Below are positions 1-10,997 of a DNA stretch of 64,000 nt, in pieces. Source of the DNA: Saccharum officinarum (lineage: Eukaryota > Streptophyta > Magnoliopsida > Poales > Poaceae); the NCBI GenBank assembly GCA_020631735.1, contig CM036231.1:62001-126000 (forward strand), in the 5' to 3' direction. The notes under the pieces are model-generated. The model worked only from the letters and a program-made list of their open reading frames with translations. It had not been told where the DNA came from and did no database searches. Position numbers and translations under genes: made by a program. The stretch's first letter is position 1; each line of letters opens with the position of its first letter.

Positions 1-640
1 AAAAGTATGTTTCATCTGGATGTCGCAAGTGTTTCATGTGGACGTTGCAAAAGTAGATCAACATGTTGCATATGTTGTAGTGGTTGTACACGTATGTTGC
101 AAGCTTTTTGTTTCAAATGTTTTCAGTTGTTTTTCCATACGTATGTTGCAAGTATGTTTATCTGAATGTTGCATGTGTTTTATCTGGATGTTGCATATAT
201 TTTGCAATGGTTTTTTCAAGTGTTTTCAGGTGTTTTTACAAGTGTTTCAAACGTATGTTGCAAGTATTTCAACTATTTTCGGACGTATGTTGCAAATATT
301 TCATTTGGATGTTTCAAAAGTAGATCAGGTGTTGCATCTTCCTCCTCGCCTTCTGCTGTCTCACCTCGGTGTCTCCTCTTCTCGATGCTGGTGATGTTCG
401 GGCGATGTGAGCCCATGGGGGTTCGGACGCTGTGGGTGGGGCGAGTCGTTCGAGCGGCACAGAATCCAAGAGAGTGGGCCATGCGGAACGGAGCAGGCGT
501 GGTGCGTGGGGAGTGGCGCCCGGACGCGGGCTTCACACGGGATGACGTCCGGGCGCTAGTCGTTCCAATAAAAAATATCCCAAGAAGTGGTACCCACCAT
601 CCAAACACAACCACGGTTTACCCAAGGGTTTCACATTAAA
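1..640 (-). mobile_element. DNA-transposon-like fragment with TGCAAC/GTTGCA repeats
   Basis: Bases 1-335 are packed with short degenerate repeats built on GTTGCAA, TGTTTCA and GGATGTT, followed by a GC-rich end with GTCCGGGCGCTAG near 551. The same repeat vocabulary and a similar GC-rich terminus occur in reverse complement at 4340-5410, so I read both as pieces of one nonautonomous terminal-inverted-repeat element family. The left end lies outside the window. Superfamily is not assigned; Mutator-like is a guess. The short open frames here are repeat translations, not genes. Confidence 0.5.
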
Positions 641-810
641 AATCCATTTCAAAATATATGTCCATCATGAAAAGCAAAAACCACATTCCCGCCCATTTTG
701 ATGTGCCCCATGCTTGAACAATCAACTTCTTCTGGTCATCACATCTCCATGAATAAGACATACAAAAAGATCATTAGTTTGGACTCTCTTCATCCACAAA
801 AGAATGCAAT
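641..810. other. No feature seen
   Basis: AT-rich intergenic sequence between two transposon remnants. Nothing recognisable on either strand. Confidence 0.4.
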
Positions 811-1372
811 TCTCACATTTTGAGAAGTCGAATAGTTTTAACTTTGACTAAAGTTATATAAAAATACACAGACATTCATGAGATAAAATAAGTATCATTA
901 GATTAGTTATAGAATGTTTTGATAATAAATTCATTTTGAGACATAAATAATAATACTATTTTTTATAAATTTGATCAAAGTTGGGCTAGTTTGACTGACA
1001 TGTTTTATAAAGGAAAAAGTCTACTTGACCCCTCAACTATTGGGGGTGGTCTAGTTTACCCCCTCAACTATGAAACGGTCTAATTTACCCCCTGAACTTT
1101 GCAAAACCGGCCAAATCACCCCTCGAACGGTTTTTGGACGGTGGTTTTGCTACAGTAACAACGGTTTTGCTACAGTAGCGGTGCCGTCCAAAACTAGCAA
1201 AACCACCATCCAAAACCGCTCGAGGGGTTGATTTGGCCGGTTTTGTAAAGTTTAGGGAGTAAATTAGACCGTTTCATAGTTGAGGGGCTAAACTAGACCA
1301 CCCCAATAGTTGGGGGTTCAAATAGACTTTTTCCTTTTTATAAATGTATTCTTTTTTAGACGGAGAGAGTAC
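811..1372. mobile_element. Stowaway-like MITE remnant, interrupted
   Basis: The body (TTTTAACTTTGACTAAAG near 836, then a TTTGATCAAAGTTGG segment and a right end TTTTTTAGACGGAGAGAGTA) matches the general pattern of grass MITEs that end in the plant CTCCGTC-type terminal repeat. The left terminal repeat is decayed. A second palindromic MITE at 1011-1335 splits it. Confidence 0.5.
1011..1335. repeat. Foldback MITE nested in the Stowaway-like remnant
   Basis: A near-complete palindrome of about 325 bp. The left arm starts AGGAAAAAGTCTA and the right arm ends TAGACTTTTTCCT. Inner arms also pair, for example CCTCAACTAT with ATAGTTGAGG and AACCGGCCAAATC with GATTTGGCCGG. The centre carries a short direct repeat GGTTTTGCTACAGTA. 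It has no coding capacity, and single-strand folding would give one long hairpin. Confidence 0.8.
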
Positions 1373-1634
1373 TCATCGAAAAAAAACAACCTCATTCTTT
1401 GTCAACCAAAGTGCACAGCAAAATGCTGCTGCCACTATCGATAAACAATGTTTATACTTTGTACCCCATTAATTAGCCCATTGGTCGACACATACCATTT
1501 ACATTCGAAGTACACAACATGCTAAAGAAAAATGCATCAACGTATGTAACATCAACTTGGTTTTATTAAATTCATCAAAGAAACATTTGCTTCAATGGTA
1601 AAATCGCGTACAAGCGCTTGTCGCATTGGAAAAA

Positions 1635-1928
1635 TCATATCTTTTTTATATGCTGTCAAATGGAGATGATTTATATATGAAAGTTGTAGCTCTCGATGAG
1701 ATCTGCGACTTTCTAGTTTTGAGTTTTTTTAATTTGATGTCGCTAAAATGCTCAAAAAATTAAACAAAATTTCAGGAATTAATATATTGCTGAAAATTTG
1801 TTTAATTTTTTAAGCATTTTAATGATCTCAAATTAAAAAAACTCAAAACTAGAAAGTTGTAGATCTCGTCGAGAGCTCCATTTTTCATATAAAAATCATC
1901 TTCATCCGAGATCATATGAAAAAGATAC
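1635..1928. repeat. Long inverted repeat (foldback element)
   Basis: Two arms of roughly 135 bp meet near 1780. The left arm has ACTTTCTAGTTTTGAG (1709 on) and the right arm its complement CTCAAAACTAGAAAGT, continuing outward through the CTCTCGATGAGATCT region and its partner AGATCTCGTCGAGAG. Arms are imperfect, suggesting an aged foldback transposon or MITE. No open frame. Confidence 0.7.
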
Positions 1929-2040
1929 AATTTTTAGAATATTTTAGAAATTGTAGCTACAGTACCCCGAAATAGAAATATAACCGACTAGCATGTGGGC
2001 CCCACATGTAGGACCGCACCACGTCAGCATTGGGATCTAA

Positions 2041-2254
2041 ATGACACCCGAAGCCAAGTTCAGGGACTCAGATGACACCCGAAGCTAAGTTCAGGGACCC
2101 AGAAATACACTGTTCAAAGTTCGGGGACCTAAGTGACACCCAAAGCTAAGTTCAGGGACCTAGATGACACCTGAAGGCAAGTTCAGGGATCCAGAAATAC
2201 ATTGTTCAAAGTTCGAGGACCTAAGTGACACCGGCTGCCAAGTTCAGGGACCGC
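2041..2254. repeat. Tandem repeat built on TGACACC...AAGTTCAGGGAC
   Basis: A unit of about 31 bp, TGACACC followed by AAGTTCAGGGAC, recurs at about 2041, 2072, 2131, 2163 and 2226. Two units plus a linker (CAGAAATACA.TGTTCAAAGTTC) form a higher-order period of about 91 bp repeated twice. It directly follows the foldback at 1635-1928 and may belong to the same element. Confidence 0.7.
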
Positions 2255-3511
2255 CGGTGAATTTTTCTCTAAACAAAAAGGTTCCTACCGTCATTGTTCT
2301 CGTTAAGGTCATAAAACAAGTGATTAAACCGAAACATTTATGTACTACAACACGGAAGGTCAACTGTTTCTTCCAGCCACTCGTTCCAATTTCGTGCCCC
2401 TCTCTCTCTCTTTGTGGCCAATAATTGCATGCGCACACGATGCATGGAATTTACAGGTCGGACCTCACCCAGGTGAGGCCGTGCCGTTCTGCCGTTTGCC
2501 GTGAGCCGCTCTCTGAGCCGTGAGATCGAAAGCCTGAACTGAAAGGGAGGTGGCCGCGAGCTGGAGCCATCCGCCGCTCTCTTTTTTCTTCACGAGCCTG
2601 AAGAGGCAAAGTGGAACTGCTCCTCTCCTGACCTGCAGGCCTCGGCACAGCACAGCGGAGCAGCTTCCCTTTTTCATCCATCCAACTATTCAAGGTCTAG
2701 GCCTCTCGTGCACAGCAATGCCTTCCAAGACGACTTGAGCCTTGGACGGTGGTGCATGCATAGATTTCGCTGTCGTCTCCCTCTCTGCCTCTTGGATCCG
2801 GGTGGCAGGTAGTACGTGCTCGTGGGTAGTCGTCTGCCGCGGTTAATTTCGCCCTCCTGGTGATGCTGGGAGGCGGAATAAAAAGCCACCATTTTTTATG
2901 GCCACCCCACTCCCCTTGGCCCTTGGCATGTCCGGGCTCGGACGGAGAGTCCGTCCGGCTTCACGGCATCTTCCTGCGCCGAACGATTGGACAGCATCGC
3001 GGCTTGAGGGGCAGACATGCTTTGCTCTTTTGTGCTCTGCCTATTATTTCCACCGAATCGCATTCCCACTTCCTGACGGTGACGGCGGTCTAAGCACAAC
3101 TTTTTTAAAAAAATTCCTGATTGGCGTTTCTTTTTTTTTCCCTGATGATTTCTTACTGCTACTTTGTTCGTCGTTCACTATTGCCGTAAACGCTTATAAT
3201 GGAATCGTTCAAATCAGTACGCGCGAATCGTGATGGGCATACGAGGTTTGATTGCTGTCACGCCCATACGTATCTTTTAAGATCCATTTGTAATGTAACG
3301 TAATTAAATGGTTGTGAACCTGAAAATCTTAAATAAATCCATGCACGTCTGCAAAAGCAAGAGAGACGTACGACTCTCGGCCGGTCAATTCTGACGGGAA
3401 AGCGGCCCCGGTTGAACGCAGTCCAAACCTGAGATCTCATTCGTCTCATCCTTTTTATCATCTCCTGATGCTTTATTTTGTTTTCCTTGGACTGGCCTCA
3501 AGGCTGCATAA
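2255..3511. other. Intergenic; no supportable gene
   Basis: GC content rises between about 2450 and 3080 and several overlapping frames are open on both strands, but none has recognisable domains and all are short. It may be old promoter or exon debris; I see nothing firm. Confidence 0.3.
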
Positions 3512-3717
3512 GGGCACTCACAATACAAGACTCTATCATAGAGTCTAAGACTATTTATTATACCTTATTTATGATATTTTGCTGATGTGGCAATATATTT
3601 ATTGAAGAAAGAAGGAGAAAAAACAAGACTCCAAGTCTTATTTAGACTCTAAGTCCACAATATTCGAGGTAATAAATAGTTTTAGACTCTATAATAGAGT
3701 CTGCATTGTGAGTGTCC
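3512..3717. mobile_element. Tourist-like MITE with TAA target duplication
   Basis: A 206-bp element bounded by TAA at 3509-3511 and 3718-3720. Terminal repeats are GGGCACTCACAAT at the left and ATTGTGAGTGTCC at the right, with subterminal palindromes (GACTCTATCATAGAGTC and GACTCTATAATAGAGTC). A 3-bp TAA duplication with GGGC-type ends is the signature of PIF/Harbinger-related Tourist MITEs. Noncoding. Confidence 0.85.
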
Positions 3718-4339
3718 TAATATTTTTGTTCCGGTGACCACTGACCACAGCGGATAGGGCCACGTGCTCCACAAGTCGACAATCTGGTCCGGCCCAGCCG
3801 CCCAGCGCAGCTCCATCAGACCAGACCATCATCAGGATGTTCATTCAAAGAAGGCACTCCCAAGGAGTTGTAGCATGGACTGTGTGTGTGTGAACCATGC
3901 CGATTAAACGATCATTTCAATATGATTGTCACGATGGCGATTTCGAAATAATAATAATAATGGTGGATGTCTGAACAAAACCAGACTGCCTGAACATTTG
4001 GGCTCTTCATCAGAGTCGTGCAGACATGGTGCACGTCTCTGGAAGAACAGACAACGCAGGAGTTTCCGAGTTCCGTCCCTGGTCGCAGTTTGGAAGTCTT
4101 TGGCAGTCGGCGTCCGAGTCCGTATTTTGATCACGTTTCTTCAATTAGCTTGCGTCACCTCGACTCACTGGTCAAGACGGAGGATATATCGATCTTTTTC
4201 TGAAAGTTTTGCCTTCTCCATTTGCATTGTATTGTATTCCAAAAATGTGGGCAGTCGCGAGGGAAACCAGAAAATAAAGATACGTGTGATGTGTGTCTCT
4301 TTTTCCCAGACAGATTAATCGACGCTGTGACGACAAAGA
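3718..4339. other. Intergenic; nothing recognised
   Basis: Mixed-composition sequence with a short AAT run near 3950. The open frames are short and have no recognisable similarity. Confidence 0.3.
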
Positions 4340-5410
4340 TATCTGACTTGCTAGCGCCCGAGCATCCTGTCCGGGACGCTAGCATCAAATGGTATCCGCT
4401 TAGCGAGCGCGCGAGCGCCCAACGCGTCGGGTTTACGAGCAAGCGCCCCAGCAGCAGGCCTGCGCCGTCCCACACGTCGTCTATGCCGCCAGCCACTTCT
4501 CACGTACATCTCATGTGCAACACGCGATCTACTTTTAAAACATCCATATGCAACAGTTGCAACATAAAAAAAAGACACATAAAACACTTGAAACATGCAC
4601 CTGAAGCACTTGTAAAAACACCTGAAAAACATTTAAAAATATTGCAACATCTAGATGAAATACTTGCAACAGGCATATAAAACACCTGAAACACTTGAGA
4701 CATACACATGCACATGCACATGCATATATATGCAACATCCAAATCTATTTTTGCAACATCCAGATGAAAATACTTGCACTGTACGTCTGATATAGATGAA
4801 ACATCTTAAAACACACGTGCATAGCCATTGCAACATGTGTAACATCCAGATCTACTTTTGCAACACCGGTACAAAACACTTGCAACGTACCTCTGAAACA
4901 TCAGAAATATATGTTTTCAACATGCGCTTTCAGCGCAACATCTCCTTACTGCTTGGGAATGGAGGCTCATCGACGTGTGAAGTTCACCTATGTACAACTC
5001 GCCGCTCCGGTGGAGAAGACCGCGACAGTCCGGTGGAGAAGGCCGCAACGGATCTAGCGTGAGCTTGTCACTGCTCCGGTGGAGAAGGCCGTCCGTGCGT
5101 TGGAGAAGGCCGTGGCAGATGAGAGGCGCGACAGAGATGGAGGAAGGTGGGCGGCCGTGCTCGGGCACGGTGGAGATGCCCGCCGGTGGGTACTCAGATT
5201 TCATGGAGAACGCCGAGCGGCCCGGTGGAGTGTGGTCATGGCGCCGCAAAACGGAAGCGTCCGAGTGTTGGAAGCCTTCTGGAGAATGAAAGCGTCCAAG
5301 TGTTGGAGAGGATTCGACTGTTGGGCTGTCGGGTTGGTTTCTCGGCCCGCGAACAGGAGCGTCCGGATGATCAGACGCACTCAGCATAGCATTTTCACGG
5401 AGCAAAATAT
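4340..5410 (+). mobile_element. DNA-transposon-like element, related to 1-640 in inverse orientation
   Basis: The left end is GC-rich (GCTAGCGCCC at 4350, then CATCCTGTCCGGGACGCTAG). The middle (4500-4930) carries many TTGCAACATCCAGAT and AAACACTTG repeats, and the right end is GC-rich with GAGCGTCCGGATGATC. The right end reverse-complemented partly resembles the left end, suggesting decayed terminal inverted repeats. The 5079-5504 frame runs through GGTGGAGAAGGCCG repeats and is not a gene. The superfamily is uncertain. Confidence 0.5.
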
Positions 5411-5424
5411 ACACTTGACGGCTG

Positions 5425-6810
5425 GCTGTAGGTACTCCCTTCGTCTAAAAAAATATGTAAATCTAAAGTTCTATTTAGATCCATTAGCTACTAGTAATAG
5501 TTAACTAGTTAATACATCCTATTTAATATTAGCTAATTAAGGCCCTATTTGAATGGACTAAGAGACTAGTTGTTAGCCATGTCTAAAAAAATAGCCAGCT
5601 AAAAATTAGCCAACTAGCTAGTTGTTAGTCCATACCTATTTGGATCCTAAACTAATCGTTAGGTTCTATGGACTAAAACTATTTGGTAGGCCTGATAGTT
5701 GGGTTTTATGGACAAGTAAACTAACAACTAGTTGGAGCCTAGGATAAACTTTAGTCTACCCATTAGCTCTCCTGTGTGGATCCTCAAGGGCTAAAGTTTA
5801 GCCAACTAGTTGTTGGTCAAGGGATCAAACAGGGCCTAACTATTATTAGCTAATTTAGCCTGTTAGATATTAGTTAGCAATTAGCTACACCAGTTTGGAT
5901 CCATATATTTATCAGTAGCTACTAGCTCCATAGATCAAACAGGGATCCAATCGTAGCCTAAGGCCCTGTTTAGATCCATTACCTATTAATAGCTAGCTAG
6001 GAAATAGTCCATAACTAATATTAGTTACCATTAGCAAACAATTGTTAGAGTATGATCGGATGAGCTAGGACTAACAATTCATTCATGACTTGTGAGCTAA
6101 CAGTACTCTGCCCATTTTGATTTTTATGAACTAAAAATTAGTGAAGTAGTCCTAGGGTCCAAACAGGGCCTTAGCTGGATATTCAGCTAACAATTAGCTG
6201 AAATATAAGCTAGACCCATTTAAATCTAAGGAGCTAACTATTAACAACTAAATATTAGCTCTATGGATTCAAGTGGGACCTAAGGGTGTATTTGGATACA
6301 CATGGCTGGTTACTAGTTGGACTAAAAAGTTAACTCATATTAGAAGTGGTTGGCTAGCTAGGTGGCTAACAACTAGTTAAAGACTTAGCTACAAAATTAA
6401 TCCATCTATTAGCCCTCCTGTTTAGATGCACTAGAGCTAATTTAAGATAAAATCAGCTAGCTAACAATAAGCTCATAAAATTAATTCATCTAGTTAAAGA
6501 CTTGCTATAAAATTAATCCATCTATTAGCCCTCCTATTTAGATGGACTAGAGCTAATTTAAACTAAATTAGCTAGCTAACAATTAGCTCATAGTATCAAA
6601 CTATAAATTAGCCAAGTCTTGTAGGTCAAGCTACCTCACATTTGACTACAAAATATATTAAAAATATTATCAATAACTTTAATTTGTTTGGTATATTATG
6701 AAAAAATATTTTATAATACAGCTAATGATACATGTCAGATACTAATATCTTTTTATATAAATTTAGTCCAGTTTGACTGAGTTATAAATTATATTTTCTG
6801 GACGGACCCT
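5425..6810. repeat. Cluster of nested MITEs rich in TTAGCTA and GGCCCTGTTT ends
   Basis: Repeated termini such as AGGCCCTGTTTAGATCC (5961) and its complement-like AACAGGGCC (5829, 6163) mark several short elements nested or head to head. TTAGCTAATTAGCT-type words fill the interiors. The outer edges, TCCCTTCGTCTAAAAAAA (5437) and TTTTCTGGACGGACC (6796), resemble the two ends of one Stowaway-like MITE split by the others. No coding potential. Confidence 0.5.
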
Positions 6811-7720
6811 GACATGCAAATGATAAAGATAAGCTGTACTGTTTACCAGTTCAAAGCTCGAGCAAGCCTGAATGCCTGATAGGCTTATCACATCACATGG
6901 CCCGAGCTCTGATGGATGGGGCATTACTGGCCGTACGCGCGTAGCATTTTCATATCGCCATTAGATTCCATTACTGGCCGTAAGTTTCTGCACTAGTGTG
7001 ATGCAGGTACTCTTCTTGTATTATTATGGAAGAAAATTTGGTTCCTTATATTCGCCACATTTTGGATGAGAGTAGAAAAATGGGGGTTAAGGTGTCGGAT
7101 CCCGGATCACTTTCCATCAAGGAAGCCACCATCAAGTACAGGGACGTGTTGGACTCTGCAAGGAGATGTAATTAACAGTCCATCATCGTTGATCCATCTC
7201 GGCGGCTAATTGTCGCCAGCATGTTTCACGATCGTAGTAGGCCCTAAAAATATAGTATATATTTTTTGGACCAGCGTCCATCCAGCAGACACTTTCCTGG
7301 AACATGAAATCGTCTCTCGCTAGCTTGCTCTCTCAATCAGAAAGATATGATGGGTTGATCAGTGTCTCATCTATTTTCTACCAGTCAAATTGATTCTTCC
7401 CAGATCAGAATGTTTATTAATTAAACAAACAATGTGAAGCAGCGTAGCAGACCGTGAATCGCCAGAACGTGAAGCTTTTAGAGAGGCACAAAAAAAGAAG
7501 TAGCACATCAATATTATCTGAATTCCAAGGCATTTACGGTTCAAAAACTAATTTCATGAGATCTCAGTCTTTTGTCTCTGTCCAACTCTCATGTCTTCTT
7601 TAAGTGGCTTGGGCTTCTCTAATACTTTCGTGACTTCGGCTTCGAGGCGAAAACAACTTCACCTTCGTTTTTTTTTTGTCTCGTTTTAGTTTTGCAAGCC
7701 GTTTTTTTTGCATTGTCACC
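6811..7720. other. Host flank containing copy 1 of a local duplication
   Basis: No gene found. Bases about 7370-7560 resemble 30180-30290 plus 30489-30520 and 30765-30810 (shared words include CCAGTCAAATTGATTC and GGCATTTACGGTTCAAA). The same host repeat unit therefore lies on both sides of the LINE. Confidence 0.5.
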
Positions 7721-7729
7721 TTGGCAGGG
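7721..7729 (+). repeat. LINE target site duplication, left copy
   Basis: TTGGCAGGG here is repeated exactly at 29985-29993, immediately after the LINE's 3' microsatellite tail. A duplication of about 9 bp is within the range produced by target-primed reverse transcription. Confidence 0.7.
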
Positions 7730-7737
7730 AACTCCAC

Positions 7738-7778
7738 CTATGTTGACCGGAAGACTTTCTTAAGTCGTCTCAACATAG
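7738..7778 (+). repeat. Hairpin in the LINE 5' untranslated region
   Basis: CTATGTTGA (7738-7746) and TCAACATAG (7770-7778) form a perfect 9-bp stem around a 23-nt loop, close to the LINE 5' end. In RNA it could mark the 5' leader; no function is shown. Confidence 0.55.
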
Positions 7779-7855
7779 CCGGTTCCAAGCCCGGGTAAAG
7801 GAGGAGGGTGTGTTAAGGTCTGGCGAACCAACAGTAAAAAAAAACAGCCACTCTC

Positions 7856-8098
7856 ATGGATTTAAAACCCACGAGAGATTCGTTGGGGCGTAACCCTCTT
7901 AGCGACGCGCTACATCGGAACCCGGGTGTGGTGTTAAATGGGCAAGGGCCGGGTCGTCATCCCCTTAGTGGCGCGTCGTATCGTGACCCGGGTACGATGA
8001 AAAATGAGCAAGGGTCGGATCATCGCAACCTTAGTTACGCGCTACATCTACGCCCGGGTGTAGTGAAAAATGAGCAAGGGTCTTCGCACTTCCCTTGA
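7856..8098 (+). CDS. LINE upstream frame of three 22-residue repeats
   Basis: An 80-residue frame starts with ATG at 7856 and ends in TGA at 8096-8098. Almost all of it is three tandem copies of a 66-bp unit, in frame, so the protein is three 22-residue repeats of the pattern L-S/D-x-A-L-H/Y-x-x-P-G-x-x-x-N-x-Q-G. Copies are anchored by TTAG at 7899, 7965 and 8031. It sits where LINE ORF1 would be but shows no RRM, zinc knuckle or coiled coil. Its stop overlaps an ATG (TGATG). It may be a peptide or simply a tandem-repeat promoter that happens to be open. Confidence 0.35.
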   Translation: MDLKPTRDSLGRNPLSDALHRNPGVVLNGQGPGRHPLSGASYRDPGTMKNEQGSDHRNLSYALHLRPGVVKNEQGSSHFP

Positions 8099-8101
8099 TG
8101 G

Positions 8102-9789
8102 GTGCGAAGGGTAAGAAAGCTAGCCGAGCCAACTAGAATTCGTCTAGGTAGCTGGAACGTAGGGTCCCTAACGGGTAAGCTAAGAGAGCTAGTCGATGCA
8201 GCAATTAGAAGGCGTGTAAATATTCTATGCGTTCAGGAGACTAAATGGAAGGGCCAGAAGGCGAAGGAGGTGGAGGATACTGGCTTCAAACTTTGGTACA
8301 CGGGGACAACATCGGGTAGGAATGGTGTAGGCATCTTGATCGATAGGAGCCTTAAGGATGGAGTCGTTGATGTTAGGAGGCAAGGCGACCGGATTATCTT
8401 GGTCAAGCTGGTAGTTAGAGATTCAGCTCTGAATGTGATAAGTGCCTATGCCCCTCAGGCAGGTCTTAGCGAGGGCACCAAGAGGCAATTTTAGAAAGAT
8501 CTTGATAGCATGGTTAGTACCGTGCCTATCAGCGAGAAACTCTTTATAGAAGGAGACCTCAACGGCCATGTTGGTGCGACTAATGTAGGTTTCGAGCGGG
8601 TGCACGGAGAGTTCGGGTATGGTAGTAGGAATCAATAGGGGGAGGATGTTTTGAACTTCGCGTTGGCCTATGACTTGTTGATAGTCAACACCCTCTTTAG
8701 GAAGAGGGAATCTCATCTAGTAACCTTTCGTAGTGGACAACACTCGAGCCAGATCGACTTTATCCTTGCAAGGAGGGAGGATAGACGTGCTTGCTTTGAT
8801 TGTAAGGTGTTACCTGGGGAGTGTGTTGTCCCTCAACATAAGCTTGTGGTGGCGGACTTTCGCTTTCGGGTACGTGTCCACCGGGACAAACGGGTCAAGA
8901 TTGCGAGAACGAAGTGGTGGAAGCTTAGAGGAAAAGCAGCACAAACGTTTAAGGAGGGGATGCTAGATGAGGGACCTTGGGAAGAAGGAGAAGATGCCAA
9001 GGATATGTAGCTAAAGATGGCAACATGTGTCCGGAAGGTGGCTTCGGAAGTGTTTGGCGTGAGTAGGGGAGGCAAACGGGAAGCGAAAGATACATGGTGG
9101 TGAAATGACGAGGTGCAAAGGGCTATTAGGGAGAAGGAGTGTTTTAAGCGTCTCTACCATGACAAGAGTGCAGCCAACATCGAGGGCTATAAAATAGCAA
9201 AGAGGATTGCAAAGCGAGCTGTGAGTGTAGCAAAAGGTCAGGCGTATGATGGCCTTTATCAGCGGCTAGGCACGAAGGAAGGGGAGAAGGATATTTATAG
9301 GATGGCTAGAATCCGCGAGAGGAAGACAAGGGACATCAACCAAATAAAATGCATCAAGGATGGGACAGATCGACTTCTGGTGAAGGATGGGAAGATCAAG
9401 GACAGATGGAGAGAGTACTTTGATAAGCTGTTTAATGGGAAGAATGAGGGTCCTACCCTTGAGTTGGATGACTCATTTGACGATACCAACAGACGCTTTG
9501 TGAGGAGAATTTAGTAGGCAGAGATCAGAGAGGCTTTGAAGAGGATGAATGGAGGTAAAGCGATGGGCTCTGATGGTATTCCCATTGAGGTGTGGAGATA
9601 CCTAGGCGCCAGAGCGATAGTATGGTTAACTAAACTTTTTAACCTTATTTTTTGGTCTAACAAGATGTCTGAAGAATGGAGAAGTATATTAGTACCTATC
9701 TTCAAGAACAAGAGAGATGTTCAAAGTTGTATTAACTACCATGGGATTAAATTGATGAGCCATACGATGAAGCTCTAGGAGAGGGTTAT
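8102..9789 (+). pseudogene. LINE endonuclease and reverse transcriptase, 5' part
   Basis: The frame opens near 8102 with no certain start codon. An exo-endo-phosphatase (AP endonuclease-like) domain is recognisable: LGSWNVGSL, then CVQETKW with the catalytic Glu, then ISAYAPQ, then EGDLNGHVG, then the SQIDFIL region and a final PQHKLVVADF (the usual S-D-H replaced). The linker to the reverse transcriptase follows (9113-9514), then the start of the reverse transcriptase (GGKAMGSDGIPIEVWR, SEEWRSILVPIFKNK). Stops interrupt at 8492, 8636, 9008, 9512 and 9776 among others. The last codons before the gypsy insertion run directly into 28669. In life it would nick target DNA and prime cDNA synthesis; this copy is dead. 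Confidence 0.85.
9785..9789 (+). repeat. Target site duplication GTTAT, left copy
   Basis: GTTAT lies just before the first LTR and again at 28664-28668 just after the last LTR. Removing 9790-28668 restores continuous LINE coding sequence, which proves one insertion site for the whole composite. Confidence 0.95.
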
Positions 9790-10319
9790 TATAACACCTC
9801 AGGTGTTATGGTTGCTAATTAACCTGCCATGTCATCATATTGCATCGCAAAGCATCCATGATTAGGTCAACCCTGTTATGCATTAACTAAAATGAGTTTA
9901 CCTTTCTAGGTTGGATGTGCTTCTCAGTGGTGTGATCCGAACCGAAAACCCTAATTTCGAAAGCCACCGTAAATACTTAGCCCATGCCCTGCGTAATTTG
10001 AGGTGTGTGACTGTGTTACCCACTAGTGTCAAGTATAGGGTATGAACTCAAGTACAACACGTAAAATGAAGCTCCAAGTTTGAGTTTGAATTGGAATCCA
10101 AAAACTTGTCGCGAGTTTTTTGATTCGAATTTAAATTCAAATTTGGGGAAATATTAAAAGATTTTCAAAAGCTAATTGATCAACCAAGAGTGGCATTTGG
10201 TCAACCAAGTTATGCTTGTCTAAATGATGCCCTTGGATGATGGTTTGATCATTAAATAATCACCAATTAAGGTAGCAACAAATTTCAATTTAAAAATTCC
10301 TCTGAAAACCCAAAAATCC

Positions 10320-10840
10320 AAAACCCTATTTTACCCCTTTTGAAATAATTCAAAATCTAAGCAAAATTTGGGAAAAAAAGTTTAAAACCAAGTTTGTTGA
10401 ACTTTTCAAGGGCTACAACTTTGGTGTTTTGAGTTTTCAAAGTTTTAGTGTAAAATGTGGAGCAATTTTGAAAAGAAGCAAATTTCAAATTTGACCCCTT
10501 TTTATCCCCAAACTCAAATTTCAAAATAGAGGCAAATTTTGAAAATGGTTTGTTTAGCAAAGTTGTAGGTCTTGGCTAGATATACAACTTTGGTGTTTAG
10601 ATTTTTTGAAGTTTCAATATAAAATCCAAAGTAATTTCTAAATTTTCAAATTTCTAAAAAGTGTCCCCTTTTGAATTTAAACTCAAATTTCAAAATTCAG
10701 TTCGAATTTGAAAAAGTGTTCAATACAAAACTTGTAGAGCTTGAAATTCTGAAGATTTCATATCTTGGGAATTTTTCAAGTTGTTACATGAATTTGGGAG
10801 TAATTTGTGAAAAACAGTTTGAGTTTATAAAAGTTGGGGG
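10320..10840 (+). repeat. Degenerate tandem repeats in U3, about 168 bp period
   Basis: Three units are anchored by CCCCTTTT-like words (10333, 10495, 10665) and by ACAACTTTGGTGTTT...TTTGAAG-type words (10418, 10585) with a weaker third copy near 10760. The same array is present in LTR2 (about 22040-22560). Such U3 repeats are typical positions for enhancer-like elements. Confidence 0.5.
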
Positions 10841-10989
10841 GAGCTACAGTAGCCGACAAATGACCGCCGGGCACCGCACGGCATGGGCATCGACGAGCCT
10901 CCGGGCTGCGTCCAGGACCTTCTCATGCATGCCCAGGAATGCCAGCGCGACGATGCGCGCCTTCTAGTGACCGTCACCGTGGCCGTGCC

Positions 10990-10997
10990 TATAAATA
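10990..10997 (+). promoter_or_regulatory. Putative LTR1 TATA box
   Basis: TATAAATA lies at the start of a GC-rich zone and is preserved in LTR2 at 22705-22712. It is the best candidate for the RNA polymerase II promoter of the element; transcription would start about 30 bases downstream. Confidence 0.6.

Larger units (their letters stand above)
7730..9789 (+). mobile_element. LINE, 5' part (split by the Ty3/gypsy insertion)
   Basis: Together with 28669-29984 this forms a non-LTR retrotransposon of about 3.4 kb, apparently full length: it has a 5' untranslated region, an upstream repeat-containing frame, an endonuclease-reverse transcriptase frame, a (GTT/GTC)n tail and a target duplication. 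The reading of the reverse transcriptase stops at 9789 and resumes at 28669 in the expected order. The family resembles the abundant grass LINEs often annotated as craniofacial development protein 2-like. Confidence 0.85.

Noticed and set aside
4500..4930. CRISPR-like array (TGCAACATCCAGAT repeats)
   Set aside because: Repeats are short, degenerate and irregularly spaced, in a plant genome; they are internal repeats of a DNA transposon.
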